From Enterococcus durans NBRC 100479 = LMG 10746 (lineage in GTDB: Bacteria > Bacillota > Bacilli > Lactobacillales > Enterococcaceae): 44,025 nucleotides of DNA. A program made the translations under genes and the position numbers. The stretch covers positions 1-44,025 of the forward strand of contig NZ_BCQB01000027.1 in assembly GCF_001544215.1 (NCBI RefSeq). Reading direction: 5' to 3'. Shown piece by piece: positions 29,539-38,435 of the stretch (the first letter of the stretch is position 1; every line of letters begins with the position of its first letter). The notes below the pieces were generated by a model that did no database searches, was not told the origin of the DNA, and was given only the letters and a program-made list of their open reading frames with translations.

Positions 29539-31071
29539 CTAATCATTGATATCTACTTGGGATAATTGCTGTTCAAATTGCCACGTCTCGCCATTATCGG
29601 TCGAGGTAAACAGACAAGCAAACATTTTCCCAATATCGATCGAATTTGCCTTCAAAAGATAAAATTTTGCTTCTAACTTATTTGCGCTGACTTGGGTCAC
29701 CTCGTTCGGCGATTGGAACAAGTCCAATCCTCCTGTTTGATAATCCGCAGGAATGGTCACAATAGATTCTTTGAACGACCTTCCGCCATTGGCTGTATAG
29801 TAGAGTTTTTCTCTGGTAGAAACAAAGCCGAGAGAAGTTGTTACAAAACTAACATTTTGGATTGGTTGGTCGATCACTGTGCCACCTGTTGATATCCAAG
29901 ACTTTCCTTTATCGTTTGTTGTATAGATCTGTAAACTTTCTGCAGACATCCCATTATCAGTAGACAACATGACGATTCCTTGATCACCGTTCAAAAAAGT
30001 TGCTTTTCTATACCTCACACGTTCTCCATGATTCGTAATTAGATTTTTGCCCCAAGTCTTCCCAGCGTCAGTCGAAGTCAGCATATATACATCTTGCTGA
30101 TCAGGTGAATAGAGAAACCAAGAAAAATCAGGAGATAGATCAAATGTTTTATCCATCCAGTAACCAACTGGAATAGTTCCAGAAGTCAGTGTATAGTCTC
30201 CAAAGCGGACCCAGTCAAGCTCGAGCGGTACAAATCGCCACTGTTTACCTTGATCTGTTGTCATATATAATTTTTTCGTCTCCTGATCAATCTTCAAGTC
30301 ATTCGTCTGACTTGCCACCAATTGAACTTCTTTTTTTGGATCTTTCAAGAGATTCCCATCATCGGACCGTTCTGAAGAATGTGTCACTGCACCTTTAGCG
30401 ATCGTTGATCCATGTATCCCACTGATTGGACCTCCTGAAGCGTAGAAAAAAGCCCCGCCTAGACCTAACAGCAACAACCCTGCTCCTAGTGCAAAATGCC
30501 GACTGAACACAGTTCTTATTTCAGGAACAGTTTCCATTGTTTCATCCGTTTCTATAAAAATAGCGTACCGATCCATGCCATGCCACTTGTAAATACCCAA
30601 AAACAAGGACACATCATCAATCGTTTTGGAAAGAAAAAAACAATCCTTTTTTGCTACGGTCATTTTCAGTTCATTCTTTTCAAACAAAAAAATAGAAGGA
30701 AAATCTTGTATAGGGGCTTTGGCATAGAAATGATTTTCTACTCGTTTTTCGATCCACTGGTCAAAGTGTCGGGAAATATGGTGATATCTTCCCCATAAAA
30801 AAGAAAACAATAAGAACAAAATCACCATGACAAAAAAACCACATGCTTTGGAAAATCCATAGAGATTCGTTACACGATCGATCGAAGAATAAGAAATCCC
30901 TCTATTTAGTAGATACTGATAGACGACTCCCGCAAGTCCATAAAAAAAGAACAGCGCTCCGATAAAATAAAACCCCAACATTACACTCATTTTTTTCGTT
31001 TGCTTCTTGATAATCATCATTATTTTTTGTTTGGTGGAAAGTAATTCAATAATCAATAGTTCATTGTCCAT
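29539..31071 (-). CDS. Membrane protein with Asp-box (BNR) repeats
   Basis: This 510-residue protein has two membrane segments near the N-terminus (about residues 30-55 and 75-98), a cytosolic-looking domain to about 190, and a third helix (FALGAGLLLLGLGGAFFYAS). The C-terminal 300 residues are probably extracellular and hold at least five Asp-box motifs of the form S/T-x-D-x-G-x-x-W: TTDQGKQW, TDAGKTW, TNDKGKSW, TANGGRSF, STDNGETW. These mark beta-propeller folds such as sialidases and YCF48/Vps10-like sensors. Sialidase catalytic residues (an FRIP motif) are not evident, so binding rather than catalysis is likely. It lies behind the LPXTG protein gene. Confidence 0.7.
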   Translation of the reverse strand: MDNELLIIELLSTKQKIMMIIKKQTKKMSVMLGFYFIGALFFFYGLAGVVYQYLLNRGISYSSIDRVTNLYGFSKACGFFVMVILFLLFSFLWGRYHHISRHFDQWIEKRVENHFYAKAPIQDFPSIFLFEKNELKMTVAKKDCFFLSKTIDDVSLFLGIYKWHGMDRYAIFIETDETMETVPEIRTVFSRHFALGAGLLLLGLGGAFFYASGGPISGIHGSTIAKGAVTHSSERSDDGNLLKDPKKEVQLVASQTNDLKIDQETKKLYMTTDQGKQWRFVPLELDWVRFGDYTLTSGTIPVGYWMDKTFDLSPDFSWFLYSPDQQDVYMLTSTDAGKTWGKNLITNHGERVRYRKATFLNGDQGIVMLSTDNGMSAESLQIYTTNDKGKSWISTGGTVIDQPIQNVSFVTTSLGFVSTREKLYYTANGGRSFKESIVTIPADYQTGGLDLFQSPNEVTQVSANKLEAKFYLLKANSIDIGKMFACLFTSTDNGETWQFEQQLSQVDIND

Positions 31072-31075
31072 AAAA

Positions 31076-31120
31076 GTCAGACTCCTTTTTTACAGTATGC
31101 CGTAAAAAAAGGAGTCTGAC
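31076..31120 (-). terminator. Hairpin that overlaps the ribosome binding site of the BNR gene
   Basis: Arms GTCAGACTCCTTTTTTAC and its near-complement enclose a six-base loop. It lies 27 bases beyond the LPXTG gene and is followed by TTTT on the minus strand. Its 3' arm contains the AAGGAG site of the gene at 31071, so it could both end the upstream transcript and hide the site when read through. Confidence 0.65.
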
Positions 31121-31146
31121 TAGTCTATTAAAAATCTATTTACCGT

Positions 31147-33957
31147 TTATTTACTTTTTTTGTCTTTTTTATAAATCAGTGTCAACGCTACAGCCAATAT
31201 CCCAAACCCTAAAGCTGTTGCAAAAGAATGACGTTCACCTGTTTTAGGAAGATTTTTCCCTTCATTAGTAGTAGAACTTGCTGGCTTAGTTGTGGCTTTT
31301 GGCGTTGTGGTCTGCTGATTGTTCGTGTTGTCTGTTGGCGTTTGACCATTTTGATTAGGCGGTTTAGGTTTACTATTGGTTTCTTTCTTGACGACATGGA
31401 TAAACACTGAAACAGATTTCCTACCATTTTTGTAAGTGACTGGGTAAATCCCGACTTTCGATGTGTCGACTGATCCGTCAACCATGTTCATCTCAAAAGG
31501 AACACTTTTTCCTTCTTTGTCTGTTGCCGAAAGAAAATTATCGAGCGGATCCCACGAATCTCCTACGCTGAGTGTCGAATCCTTCGCATGGATCGTTTCT
31601 TTGTTTTCTTTGACCGTTACTGTTGTCTGTTGTTCAGCTTGTCCATTTCTGAACACTACTTTATAAGTTCCGATTTTCTTACTATCTACTACCCCACTCA
31701 CCATCTCTTTTATAAAGAACAACGGACTCCCCGCCTTGTCTGTCGCTGAAATAAATTGATCCGCCGGGTTCCAAGTATCCCCTACATAAATCGTCAAATC
31801 TTTTACTACGATTGTTTCTTTATTTTCCTTAACAGTAACCTCTGCAAGCTGGCTCGCACTTCCATTCGTATAAGTTACCTGATAGTTGCCAGGGACTTTA
31901 ACATTTACATCGCCAGTGACCATAGTAGGATCAAATGCAAGACTATTCCCATCTTTGTCTGTTGCCGAAACAAAATTTGCAGCCGGATCCCACTTATCTC
32001 CCACATACAATACTGAATTTCTGATGACGATACTTTCCAGATTTTCTTTCACTGTGACAGTGCTTACTTGACTTGCGCTTCCATTCGTATAAGTGATCGG
32101 TGTTATGCCCGCCACAGAAGTATCTACTGTTCCAGTGACCATGCTAGGATCAAAATCCATCGCATTGCCGTCTTTATCAGTCGCAGAAATAAAGTTGTCT
32201 GCCGGGTCCCATAAGTCATTAACGTAGAGAGTCGCATCTTTTACAGAAATCGATTCTAGGTTGAGCGTTTTTTGCCAAACATAGGTGTCCGCCATCGTAC
32301 CAGTATAAGTAGCCATCAATTGATCCGAGGTCAGTATATGGTCTCCTTTTGGTATCGCTACTGTCCCTGCTCCGACATTTTGCCAATAGCCGGTATTGGG
32401 TTCAACTGTAGGAATAGCCGGAAGATTGGCCTCAGACAGAAATTGAAAATTAGGTCCAAGGGTCAGGGTTGATAATTGTGACATTCCCGAAAATGATTGG
32501 TTCATTTCCTCTAATGCTCCTGTAGATACTGCGGAAATATCTAGTGCTTTTAATTTTGAACAGTTTGTGAACATATAATTCATAAACTTGATTTTTGGTG
32601 TAGCAAAATTAGACACATCTACCGCTGCAAGGGCACTACATCCATAAAACATATAGCTCATAGTCGTGACATTACGCGTATCAAAATTAGACACATCCAC
32701 ATCTGTCAGGTTGTGACAACCATAAAACATGTAGCGCATTGAGGTTACGCGACTTGTGTCAAACCCCTCAACAGGCAAAGACGTCAGCGCTGCGCAGTTA
32801 TAAAACATGTAATGCATGTTGAGGACCTTGGCTGTATCAAAATTCTGAAGTGACAGTGCCCTTAGTCCTGAACACCCATAAAACATAAATGACATATCCG
32901 TGACTTGGTGTGTATCAAGGCCCGACACATCCAGTTGGGTCAGCTTACTACAACTGCGGAACATATGGCTCATGTCATCGACATTTCCCGTATCAAAATT
33001 GGAGATATCCAGTGTAGTGAGCTCTGAGCAGTTGTAAAACATGTAGCTCATATTCGTCATTCCGCTCGTATCAAAGGAAGATACATTTAGTGAAGTGAGC
33101 GAATGGCAGTCACAAAAAATACTGCCCATCTGTGTCACATTGCTTGTGTTGAAAGTCGATAAATCCAGTGAGACAAGCTGTGAACAGCCATAGAACATAT
33201 AGCTCATATTTGTCACATTCGTCGTGTCAAACCCAGATACATCCAGATTGGTCAATTTAGAACACCAGTAAAAGAAATACCTCATATCCCCTACATGACT
33301 CGTATCTAAATACTCTAGATTCTCGATCATCGTCACTTGGTTCATATCAAAAAACAGGCCAAGAGAGTGGGCATTTGCCAGCGTAGGTGCCGTAAAAATA
33401 ATCTTAGTGATCGAAGAGCGATAAATATACCACGGTGCTCTGACACTCATTGTAGCTTCACCTAATTCGCCACCGTCTATGTATAATACCCCTTGCGCAT
33501 CAATACGCCAAGGACTCGTTCCATATGTACCGCTTGCTAAATCTGTATCCTTTGCTATGTCAGTTGATTCCGTCGCTTTTTCTTTTTGCTCGTTTATTGC
33601 CGTTTTTTCTTGCTCATCCATCAGTACATTTTCGGGTGGGGAGGATTCGGTAACCTCTTCCGCAATAGGGATATCTATCGTCTCATCGACAGGGGATTCT
33701 TCGCTAGGCTCAACTGGTTCCAATGGCGTCGTAGTTGCTTCCTCAGGTATTTTTTCAGGTAGTTGTTCTTCATTATTTTCTGGAGATGAAGTAACTGTAT
33801 TATCTATCTTCCCATCATCTTTCTTCTCTTCATCTTGTGGAACGCTCATTTCTTGTTCAGCAACTTCTTCTGCGTAATGATTTGCCGCTGTAGAAATAAA
33901 AGTGTTGCCAGCAAGCATCAAAGCAAGCGAGACTTTAAAAAATTTCTGTCTGAACAT
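31147..33957 (-). CDS. LPXTG surface protein with DUF285 and Ig-like repeats
   Basis: The protein of about 936 residues starts at ATG 33957, behind AGGAGGAAAAG. An ATG 18 bases upstream contains the ribosome binding site itself and is less likely. After the signal peptide (cleavage near residue 30) comes an acidic Pro/Glu/Thr linker. Ten to eleven 24-25-residue DUF285/BspA-like leucine-rich repeats follow (about 224-500, core MSYMFYGCS..L..LD.S.F.T), then four Ig-like Big_3-type repeats of about 72 residues. The end is a Thr/Pro/Gln-rich wall spanner and LPKTG sorting signal. Sortase would anchor it to peptidoglycan. BspA-like repeats often bind host matrix or other cells. A Mga-type regulator gene is divergent. 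Confidence 0.9.
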   Translation of the reverse strand: MFRQKFFKVSLALMLAGNTFISTAANHYAEEVAEQEMSVPQDEEKKDDGKIDNTVTSSPENNEEQLPEKIPEEATTTPLEPVEPSEESPVDETIDIPIAEEVTESSPPENVLMDEQEKTAINEQKEKATESTDIAKDTDLASGTYGTSPWRIDAQGVLYIDGGELGEATMSVRAPWYIYRSSITKIIFTAPTLANAHSLGLFFDMNQVTMIENLEYLDTSHVGDMRYFFYWCSKLTNLDVSGFDTTNVTNMSYMFYGCSQLVSLDLSTFNTSNVTQMGSIFCDCHSLTSLNVSSFDTSGMTNMSYMFYNCSELTTLDISNFDTGNVDDMSHMFRSCSKLTQLDVSGLDTHQVTDMSFMFYGCSGLRALSLQNFDTAKVLNMHYMFYNCAALTSLPVEGFDTSRVTSMRYMFYGCHNLTDVDVSNFDTRNVTTMSYMFYGCSALAAVDVSNFATPKIKFMNYMFTNCSKLKALDISAVSTGALEEMNQSFSGMSQLSTLTLGPNFQFLSEANLPAIPTVEPNTGYWQNVGAGTVAIPKGDHILTSDQLMATYTGTMADTYVWQKTLNLESISVKDATLYVNDLWDPADNFISATDKDGNAMDFDPSMVTGTVDTSVAGITPITYTNGSASQVSTVTVKENLESIVIRNSVLYVGDKWDPAANFVSATDKDGNSLAFDPTMVTGDVNVKVPGNYQVTYTNGSASQLAEVTVKENKETIVVKDLTIYVGDTWNPADQFISATDKAGSPLFFIKEMVSGVVDSKKIGTYKVVFRNGQAEQQTTVTVKENKETIHAKDSTLSVGDSWDPLDNFLSATDKEGKSVPFEMNMVDGSVDTSKVGIYPVTYKNGRKSVSVFIHVVKKETNSKPKPPNQNGQTPTDNTNNQQTTTPKATTKPASSTTNEGKNLPKTGERHSFATALGFGILAVALTLIYKKDKKSK
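31385..32268 (-). repeat. Four Ig-like repeats in the LPXTG protein
   Basis: Four consecutive units of about 72 codons each share the core sequence (L/K)E(S/T)I..KD..LYVGD.WDP, SATDK.G and TVTVKEN. The first two are the most alike, which suggests recent duplication and possible copy-number change by recombination. Confidence 0.75.
32450..33285 (-). repeat. DUF285 leucine-rich repeat array in the LPXTG protein
   Basis: Ten to eleven units of 24-25 codons share the pattern M(S/R)YMFY.CS.L..LD.S.FDT..VT. One unit is divergent (MGSIFCDCHSLTSL). Each carries a Cys in the same place (YGC, YNC). Confidence 0.8.
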
Positions 33958-34139
33958 TGGTCTTTTCCTCCTCATCCATAATCATGCACTTTAAATTTTA
34001 CTGTTTATTTGCGACAAAAGATTTCTCTTTTTTTCTTTCAAAGAAAAAAAAGGACAAAATTTCATCTAAAAAATAAAAAGATAAATAAAAAATACGTATA
34101 TACTAAAAAAATAGTGATTACATGATCTAGGAGATCTCT

Positions 34140-35569
34140 ATGGATAATTTATTTTTTAGACTACAGGAGAACAAACAATTCCAACGTCAGATACTGATCC
34201 TTCAATATTTAAATAAGAAAGACCACCCTTCTACATCGCAGGAACTCAGCAACGTAACAAAAACATCGTCACCGACTTTACGCTCTGATATTGATGCTTT
34301 ACGACAGATTCTTCCAAAAGAAATGACAATCACATTTCAAAAAAGAATAGGTTACCAACTTATGGTACCTCGTTCTCCAAAAATCGAGACCATTATTTTA
34401 GATCTAGCAAAACACACGCCTGTCTTTCAATTGATCGATCAGTATTTCCGTGGACGGATACGCTCACTACAATCAGCAGCTGCCACCCTTTACTCATCGC
34501 AATCACGCATTCGAAAAATCATCAAAGAAATGAACAAAGAACTGCAGATTTATCACTTGCAATGGCGGACATCACCAATGAAAATCCAAGGAAGTGAGGC
34601 AGATATCCGTTGCTTTCTTTTTGATTTTTATCAAAGTTTCAATATTGATTTTATGGCAGAAGGTATTCCTGTTGATTCAAATTTTATAAAATCTGTTCAA
34701 ACACTTATCGGCCTACCGATCGATACTCTAAAGGCACAGCTCTGGCTGATTATTTTAACGAAACGATTATCTCATAAATATCCCATTGTACTTGACCTTG
34801 CATTAAAAGAAGACATTACTTTTCGAGAAAGCTTCACTCAGTTCAAGAAAAGAGTCAGGTACCTATTCAAAGCAACTTTCAGAACTCAGACGATTCCTCA
34901 AGAGGAGTTGATTTGGCTATACATAGTCTTTCTAAATTGTGTCGTCTATTCAAGCGATGCTGACCAATTCTGCTACCCTGAAGACCGTGAACACTACGAT
35001 ACATATCATCAGTTTTTTCTACCAATGATTCCCTCTGTTGAAAATACTGATGAACTATATGCTTTTTCCGTTAATCTAAGGCTTTTGTCTCATGTTTCTA
35101 GCCATTATCAAAAAAATCCCTTAAAAGACTCCTTTGATTTGCCGTTACATTTAAAAAACTTTATGAAGACTGGTATATCTATTTAAAAACACCCACTGTA
35201 CAGCATTTTTTTCCCATTCTTCATCCTGAACATGTTGCTTTGTCCTTTACCATGTTCCATTATTCTTTACTAAAGGCAGTTGACACGACCCAGATCAAGG
35301 TATTCTTTTCTTTTCATGGTAATGCCGGTCTCTCCTCTTACTTGCTGAAATTAGTGGAACAGATCATTCCTCGATCCATTCAGCCATTATTTACAACAGG
35401 CACACATGATTATAGAAAGGTCCTTTCCTCTGACGTGTCATTGATCGTCTGCAATCATCGTTGGGATAATTGGAAAAATTGCCCTGTTTTTACACTTTCT
35501 TCTCTGCCACAAGAAAAAGAGTGGTTGGACCTTCACCAACTACTTTTAAATCTGAGTGCGTTCAACTAA
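34140..35569 (+). pseudogene. Mga-type regulator, frameshifted near two thirds
   Basis: The first frame (34140-35186, 348 residues) has an N-terminal helix-turn-helix (residues 10-70, including TSQELSNVTKTSSPTLRSDI) and PRD-like helical domains as in the Mga family. It ends at a six-A run (35153-35158). With seven, it continues LKKLYEDWYIYLK... through 35240-35569 to give about 476 residues, the usual Mga length, with an EIIB-like C-terminal domain (VFFSFHGNAGLSSY). The ATG follows TAGGAGATC. It is divergent from the LPXTG gene, which it probably activates. As written the protein lacks its C-terminal domain. Confidence 0.7.
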
Positions 35570-35570
35570 A

Positions 35571-35740
35571 AAGGGTGTGGGACAAATCTAAAAATCAGTT
35601 TCCCTATAGACTCTCGAATAAACGGCGGGAGCAGAAGCAACTCCTTCGGAAATAAGCCGAAATTCACAAAAATTTAAAAAGCAATTTTCGTTCATTTCTT
35701 CTTATTTCTCGGAGTTAAACACTTCTGTCCCAGCCTCTCT
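35571..35740. repeat. Interspersed repeat, second long copy of the GGGACA family
   Basis: It opens GTGTGGGACAAATCTAAAAATC and runs to TGTCCCAGCCTCTC. The middle 135 bases match 23345-23478 closely. It follows the Mga-like gene at once and may act as its terminator. Confidence 0.65.
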
Positions 35741-35784
35741 CAAATAAACGTCGTCCAAAAATCAGGTCTTTCGGCAATTTCAAA

Positions 35785-35832
35785 AAAAGAGGCTAGGACA
35801 AAGTAAGAAACACTTTTGTCCCAACCTCTTTT
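35785..35832. terminator. Hairpin of the GGGACA family
   Basis: AAAAGAGGCTAGGACAAAG and CTTTTGTCCCAACCTCTTTT pair, with only small bulges. A T run follows. It could end transcription of the Mga-like gene. Confidence 0.6.
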
Positions 35833-35950
35833 GCACAAATCGTTCCAACATAATTAGTTATTTCAAAAAATAAGTAAAAATATCCAAGAATATTGAAAAT
35901 CACATGAATCTTTTCATACTCTTGACATTCAACCACTCTCTTCTTTAAAC

Positions 35951-36079
35951 CTACTTGTTATATATTTTTGGTCCTTTACGCATATTGCTGCGATCATTTT
36001 TTGGTTCTTGCATTTTTTTTGAACGACCGCCGCCTTGTTTCTTTTTGATCAATTCAAGCATTTTTTCTTTTGTGTCCAC
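35951..36079 (-). CDS. Small basic protein of 42 residues
   Basis: A minus-strand frame starts at GTG 36079 behind AAAGAGGTG and reads VDTKEKMLELIKKKQGGGRS...MRKGPKIYNK. It is rich in Lys, Arg and Gly with a short N-terminal helix, and looks like a nucleic-acid- or ribosome-associated miniprotein. I recall similar short KKKQGGG...RKGPK proteins in lactic acid bacteria but cannot name a family. Its 3' end lies 119 bases from the GGGACA hairpin. It is separate from the liv operon, whose terminator lies upstream of its start. Confidence 0.6.
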   Translation of the reverse strand: MDTKEKMLELIKKKQGGGRSKKMQEPKNDRSNMRKGPKIYNK

Positions 36080-36234
36080 TGATTTTACACCTCTTTTGAT
36101 TATCCTATTGATTTTCATCATTTTTTTCGCTAACCATTACAGGAAGACTGATATAGTATACCAATATTACTTCCTCTTTAGTAGTCTTCAAGAAGAAAAT
36201 TAGCTATTTCTCTAAAATATACCCTACCTTAACG

Positions 36235-36282
36235 AAAAGATCCCTAAAAATTAGATTTTTCATCTAACCTTTAGAGATCCTT
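36235..36282 (-). terminator. Terminator of the liv operon
   Basis: AAGGATCTCTAAAGGTTAGAT and ATCTAATTTTTAGGGATCTT pair with minor mismatches around a GAAA loop, and a T run follows on the minus strand. It ends the transcript after the CBS-ACT gene. Confidence 0.7.
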
Positions 36283-36297
36283 AGACTTTCGACATAC

Positions 36298-36951
36298 CTA
36301 TTTTTTTACGTTTGTCAGCATTGCTTCTAATACAGTATAGCCCTCTGCTTCCAAAAATTCTTTCAACTCTTTAACCTCTTGTGTAGAGATTTGGAATTCG
36401 ATGATCGTTTCTGTTTCATTACGATTCACTACAACTGTTGCAATGTTATAGCCATGGGATGAAAGCACTTGGCAGACTTCAGCTAATACGCCTCGTTGGT
36501 CTTTTTCGATTCGAAGCTGGATTCTTGTGCCCCCATCTGTATAACCAGTGATTTTCAAAAAAGCGTCAAATATATCATTATTTGTGATGATTCCTACCAA
36601 GTTTTCTCTCATGTCTACGACTGGTAAGACCCCAATATTCTTCTTTCTCATCAGATAGATCGCATCTTCTAATAAATCATTCGGTGCAATAGTTTGTACG
36701 TCCCGGATCATTACATCATTGACTGTGGTTTTATTCAATAGGTAATTTATTTCAAACACACTCAGACTGGTTGCTTGTGAAGGCATTGCTGCTTGGATCG
36801 TTCCTTCAGTGATCAAGCCAATTAAACTATTATTTTCAACGACAGGTAACCGATGGATCTCGTACTTTTTCATCAAATCAACTGCATCAAATATTTTTGT
36901 TTGAGGATCTACCACGACCAACTCTTTCGTCATAAAATCTTTTACGCTCAT
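36298..36951 (-). CDS. CBS-ACT domain protein (AcuB-like) at the end of the liv operon
   Basis: This 217-residue protein has two CBS motifs (about residues 1-60, VKDFMTKELVVVDPQTKI; and about 78-135, VMIRDVQTIAPNDLLEDAI) and a C-terminal ACT domain (about 142-215, IQLRIEKDQRGVLAEVCQVL). CBS pairs bind adenine nucleotides and ACT domains bind amino acids. It starts three bases after livF and is co-transcribed with the branched-chain amino-acid transporter. The likely role is to sense energy state and branched-chain amino acids, perhaps to regulate the transporter. A similar gene order is known in streptococci. Confidence 0.8.
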   Translation of the reverse strand: MSVKDFMTKELVVVDPQTKIFDAVDLMKKYEIHRLPVVENNSLIGLITEGTIQAAMPSQATSLSVFEINYLLNKTTVNDVMIRDVQTIAPNDLLEDAIYLMRKKNIGVLPVVDMRENLVGIITNNDIFDAFLKITGYTDGGTRIQLRIEKDQRGVLAEVCQVLSSHGYNIATVVVNRNETETIIEFQISTQEVKELKEFLEAEGYTVLEAMLTNVKK

Positions 36952-36954
36952 CCT

Positions 36955-37659
36955 TTATCCTCCCAAATATGCTTTTTTCACTTCTTCACTCGCTAGTAAT
37001 TCTGCGCCAGTTCCTTGTAAAACAATTTTCCCCGTTTCGATTACATACCCGCGATCTGCAATTGACAAAGCCATTTTTGCATTTTGTTCAATCAATAAAA
37101 CGGTGGTACCTTGTTGTTGGATTTCCTGGATGATATTGAAAATCTCTTTAATGAAAATCGGTGCCAACCCCATTGATGGCTCATCAAGTAACAACAGACG
37201 TGGTTTAGACATCAATGCACGCCCCATCGCAAGCATTTGCTGTTCTCCCCCCGACAAAGTGGAAGCATCCTGATTTTTACGTTCCTTTAGAATCGGAAAA
37301 CGTTCGTAGATTTCAGAAAAACTTTTTTTGATTCCTTCATTATCTTTTCGTAAAAAGGCACCCATTTCTAAATTTTCTTGAACAGTCAATCCTGGAAATA
37401 CATGACGCCCTTCTGGTACTTGCGAGATGCCGTGGGTCACGATTTTTTGTGGAGAGACCTTTTGGATTGGCTTTCCTTCAAATTCGATCGTTCCAGATGA
37501 AGGCTTAACGAGCCCTGAGATCGTCCGTATAGCAGTCGTCTTACCTGCTCCATTTGCGCCGATCAATGTCACGATTTCCCCTTCATTGACTTCCAAACTG
37601 ATTCCTCTCACTGCTTGGATCACACCATAATGGACAGATAGATCATTTACTTTCAACAT
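36955..37659 (-). CDS. livF: Branched-chain amino-acid ABC transporter ATPase LivF
   Basis: This 234-residue cytosolic ATPase has Walker A GANGAGKTT (near residue 36), signature LSGGEQQMLAMGRAL (near 133) and Walker B LLLLDEPSMGLAP (near 155). The last is the LivF hallmark, and IEQNAKMALSIADRGYVIETG follows the switch His region. It powers import of leucine, isoleucine and valine with LivG. Its start overlaps the livG stop by one base. Confidence 0.9.
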   Translation of the reverse strand: MLKVNDLSVHYGVIQAVRGISLEVNEGEIVTLIGANGAGKTTAIRTISGLVKPSSGTIEFEGKPIQKVSPQKIVTHGISQVPEGRHVFPGLTVQENLEMGAFLRKDNEGIKKSFSEIYERFPILKERKNQDASTLSGGEQQMLAMGRALMSKPRLLLLDEPSMGLAPIFIKEIFNIIQEIQQQGTTVLLIEQNAKMALSIADRGYVIETGKIVLQGTGAELLASEEVKKAYLGG

Positions 37660-38435
37660 TATAGGTCACCTCCAAGATATGCTTCAATCACTCGTTGGTT
37701 ACTCCTAATTTCTTCAGGAAGTCCTTCCGCAATGATCTGTCCGTATTCGAGTACATAGATTCGTTCACAAACTTCCATGACTAAACTCATATCATGTTCG
37801 ATCAGCAAAATCGTGATATGGAATTCTTCTTGGATTTTTCGAATCAATTTGGTCAATTCAGCAGTTTCTTGTGGATTCATCCCCGCTGCAGGTTCATCTA
37901 AAAAGAGGATTTGCGGATCCGTCGCTAATGCACGGACAATCTCTAATCGTCGTTGTTCCCCATAAGGAAGGTTACTAGCTAAAGTTTCAGTTTTTTCAGC
38001 CAGATCGAATATTTCTAACAGTTGGCGTGCTTTGCTTTCCATCTTTTCTTCCTGTTTATAAAATGATAGTAGGCGGAAGATACTGCTAAGGAATCCCTCT
38101 TTATTTTTGGCATTCATCGCAATTAATACATTGTCCATAACTGTCAGTTCTTTGAAAAGTCGGATATTCTGAAATGTTCGGCTAAGGCCCAATGTAGCAA
38201 TCTTATAAGGGGCTAATTTATTCAATAGTTCCGACTTTCCATCTTTTTCTAAACGAATTTCTCCTTCACTTGGTTCATATACACCAGTCAGTAAATTGAA
38301 CAGCGTCGTTTTCCCTGCACCATTAGGGCCAATCAGCCCAACCAATTCATTTTTTTCTAAGGAAAGATTCACATTTGAGACCGCAGATAAGCCACCAAAA
38401 TTTTTAGTAAGATGATCAACCTTTAGTAACGTCAT
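37659..38435 (-). CDS. livG: Branched-chain amino-acid ABC transporter ATPase LivG
   Basis: This 258-residue ATPase has Walker A GPNGAGKTT (near residue 36), signature LPYGEQRRLEIVRAL and Walker B ILFLDEPAAGMNPQE. ENELVGLIGPNG, SRTFQNIRLFKELTVMDN and IEHDMSLVMEVCERIYVLEYG are typical of LivG. It overlaps livM by 20 bases and livF by one. It forms the ATPase heterodimer with LivF on the LivH-LivM pore. Confidence 0.9.
   Translation of the reverse strand: MTLLKVDHLTKNFGGLSAVSNVNLSLEKNELVGLIGPNGAGKTTLFNLLTGVYEPSEGEIRLEKDGKSELLNKLAPYKIATLGLSRTFQNIRLFKELTVMDNVLIAMNAKNKEGFLSSIFRLLSFYKQEEKMESKARQLLEIFDLAEKTETLASNLPYGEQRRLEIVRALATDPQILFLDEPAAGMNPQETAELTKLIRKIQEEFHITILLIEHDMSLVMEVCERIYVLEYGQIIAEGLPEEIRSNQRVIEAYLGGDL

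Noticed and set aside
33479-33877. 132-codon plus-strand frame, rich in Ser
   Set aside because: It is antisense to the Pro/Glu/Thr-rich linker of the LPXTG protein, whose composition produces this shadow.
35955-36203. 82-codon hydrophobic plus-strand frame
   Set aside because: It is antisense to the small basic protein at 35951-36079, which has a better start and composition.
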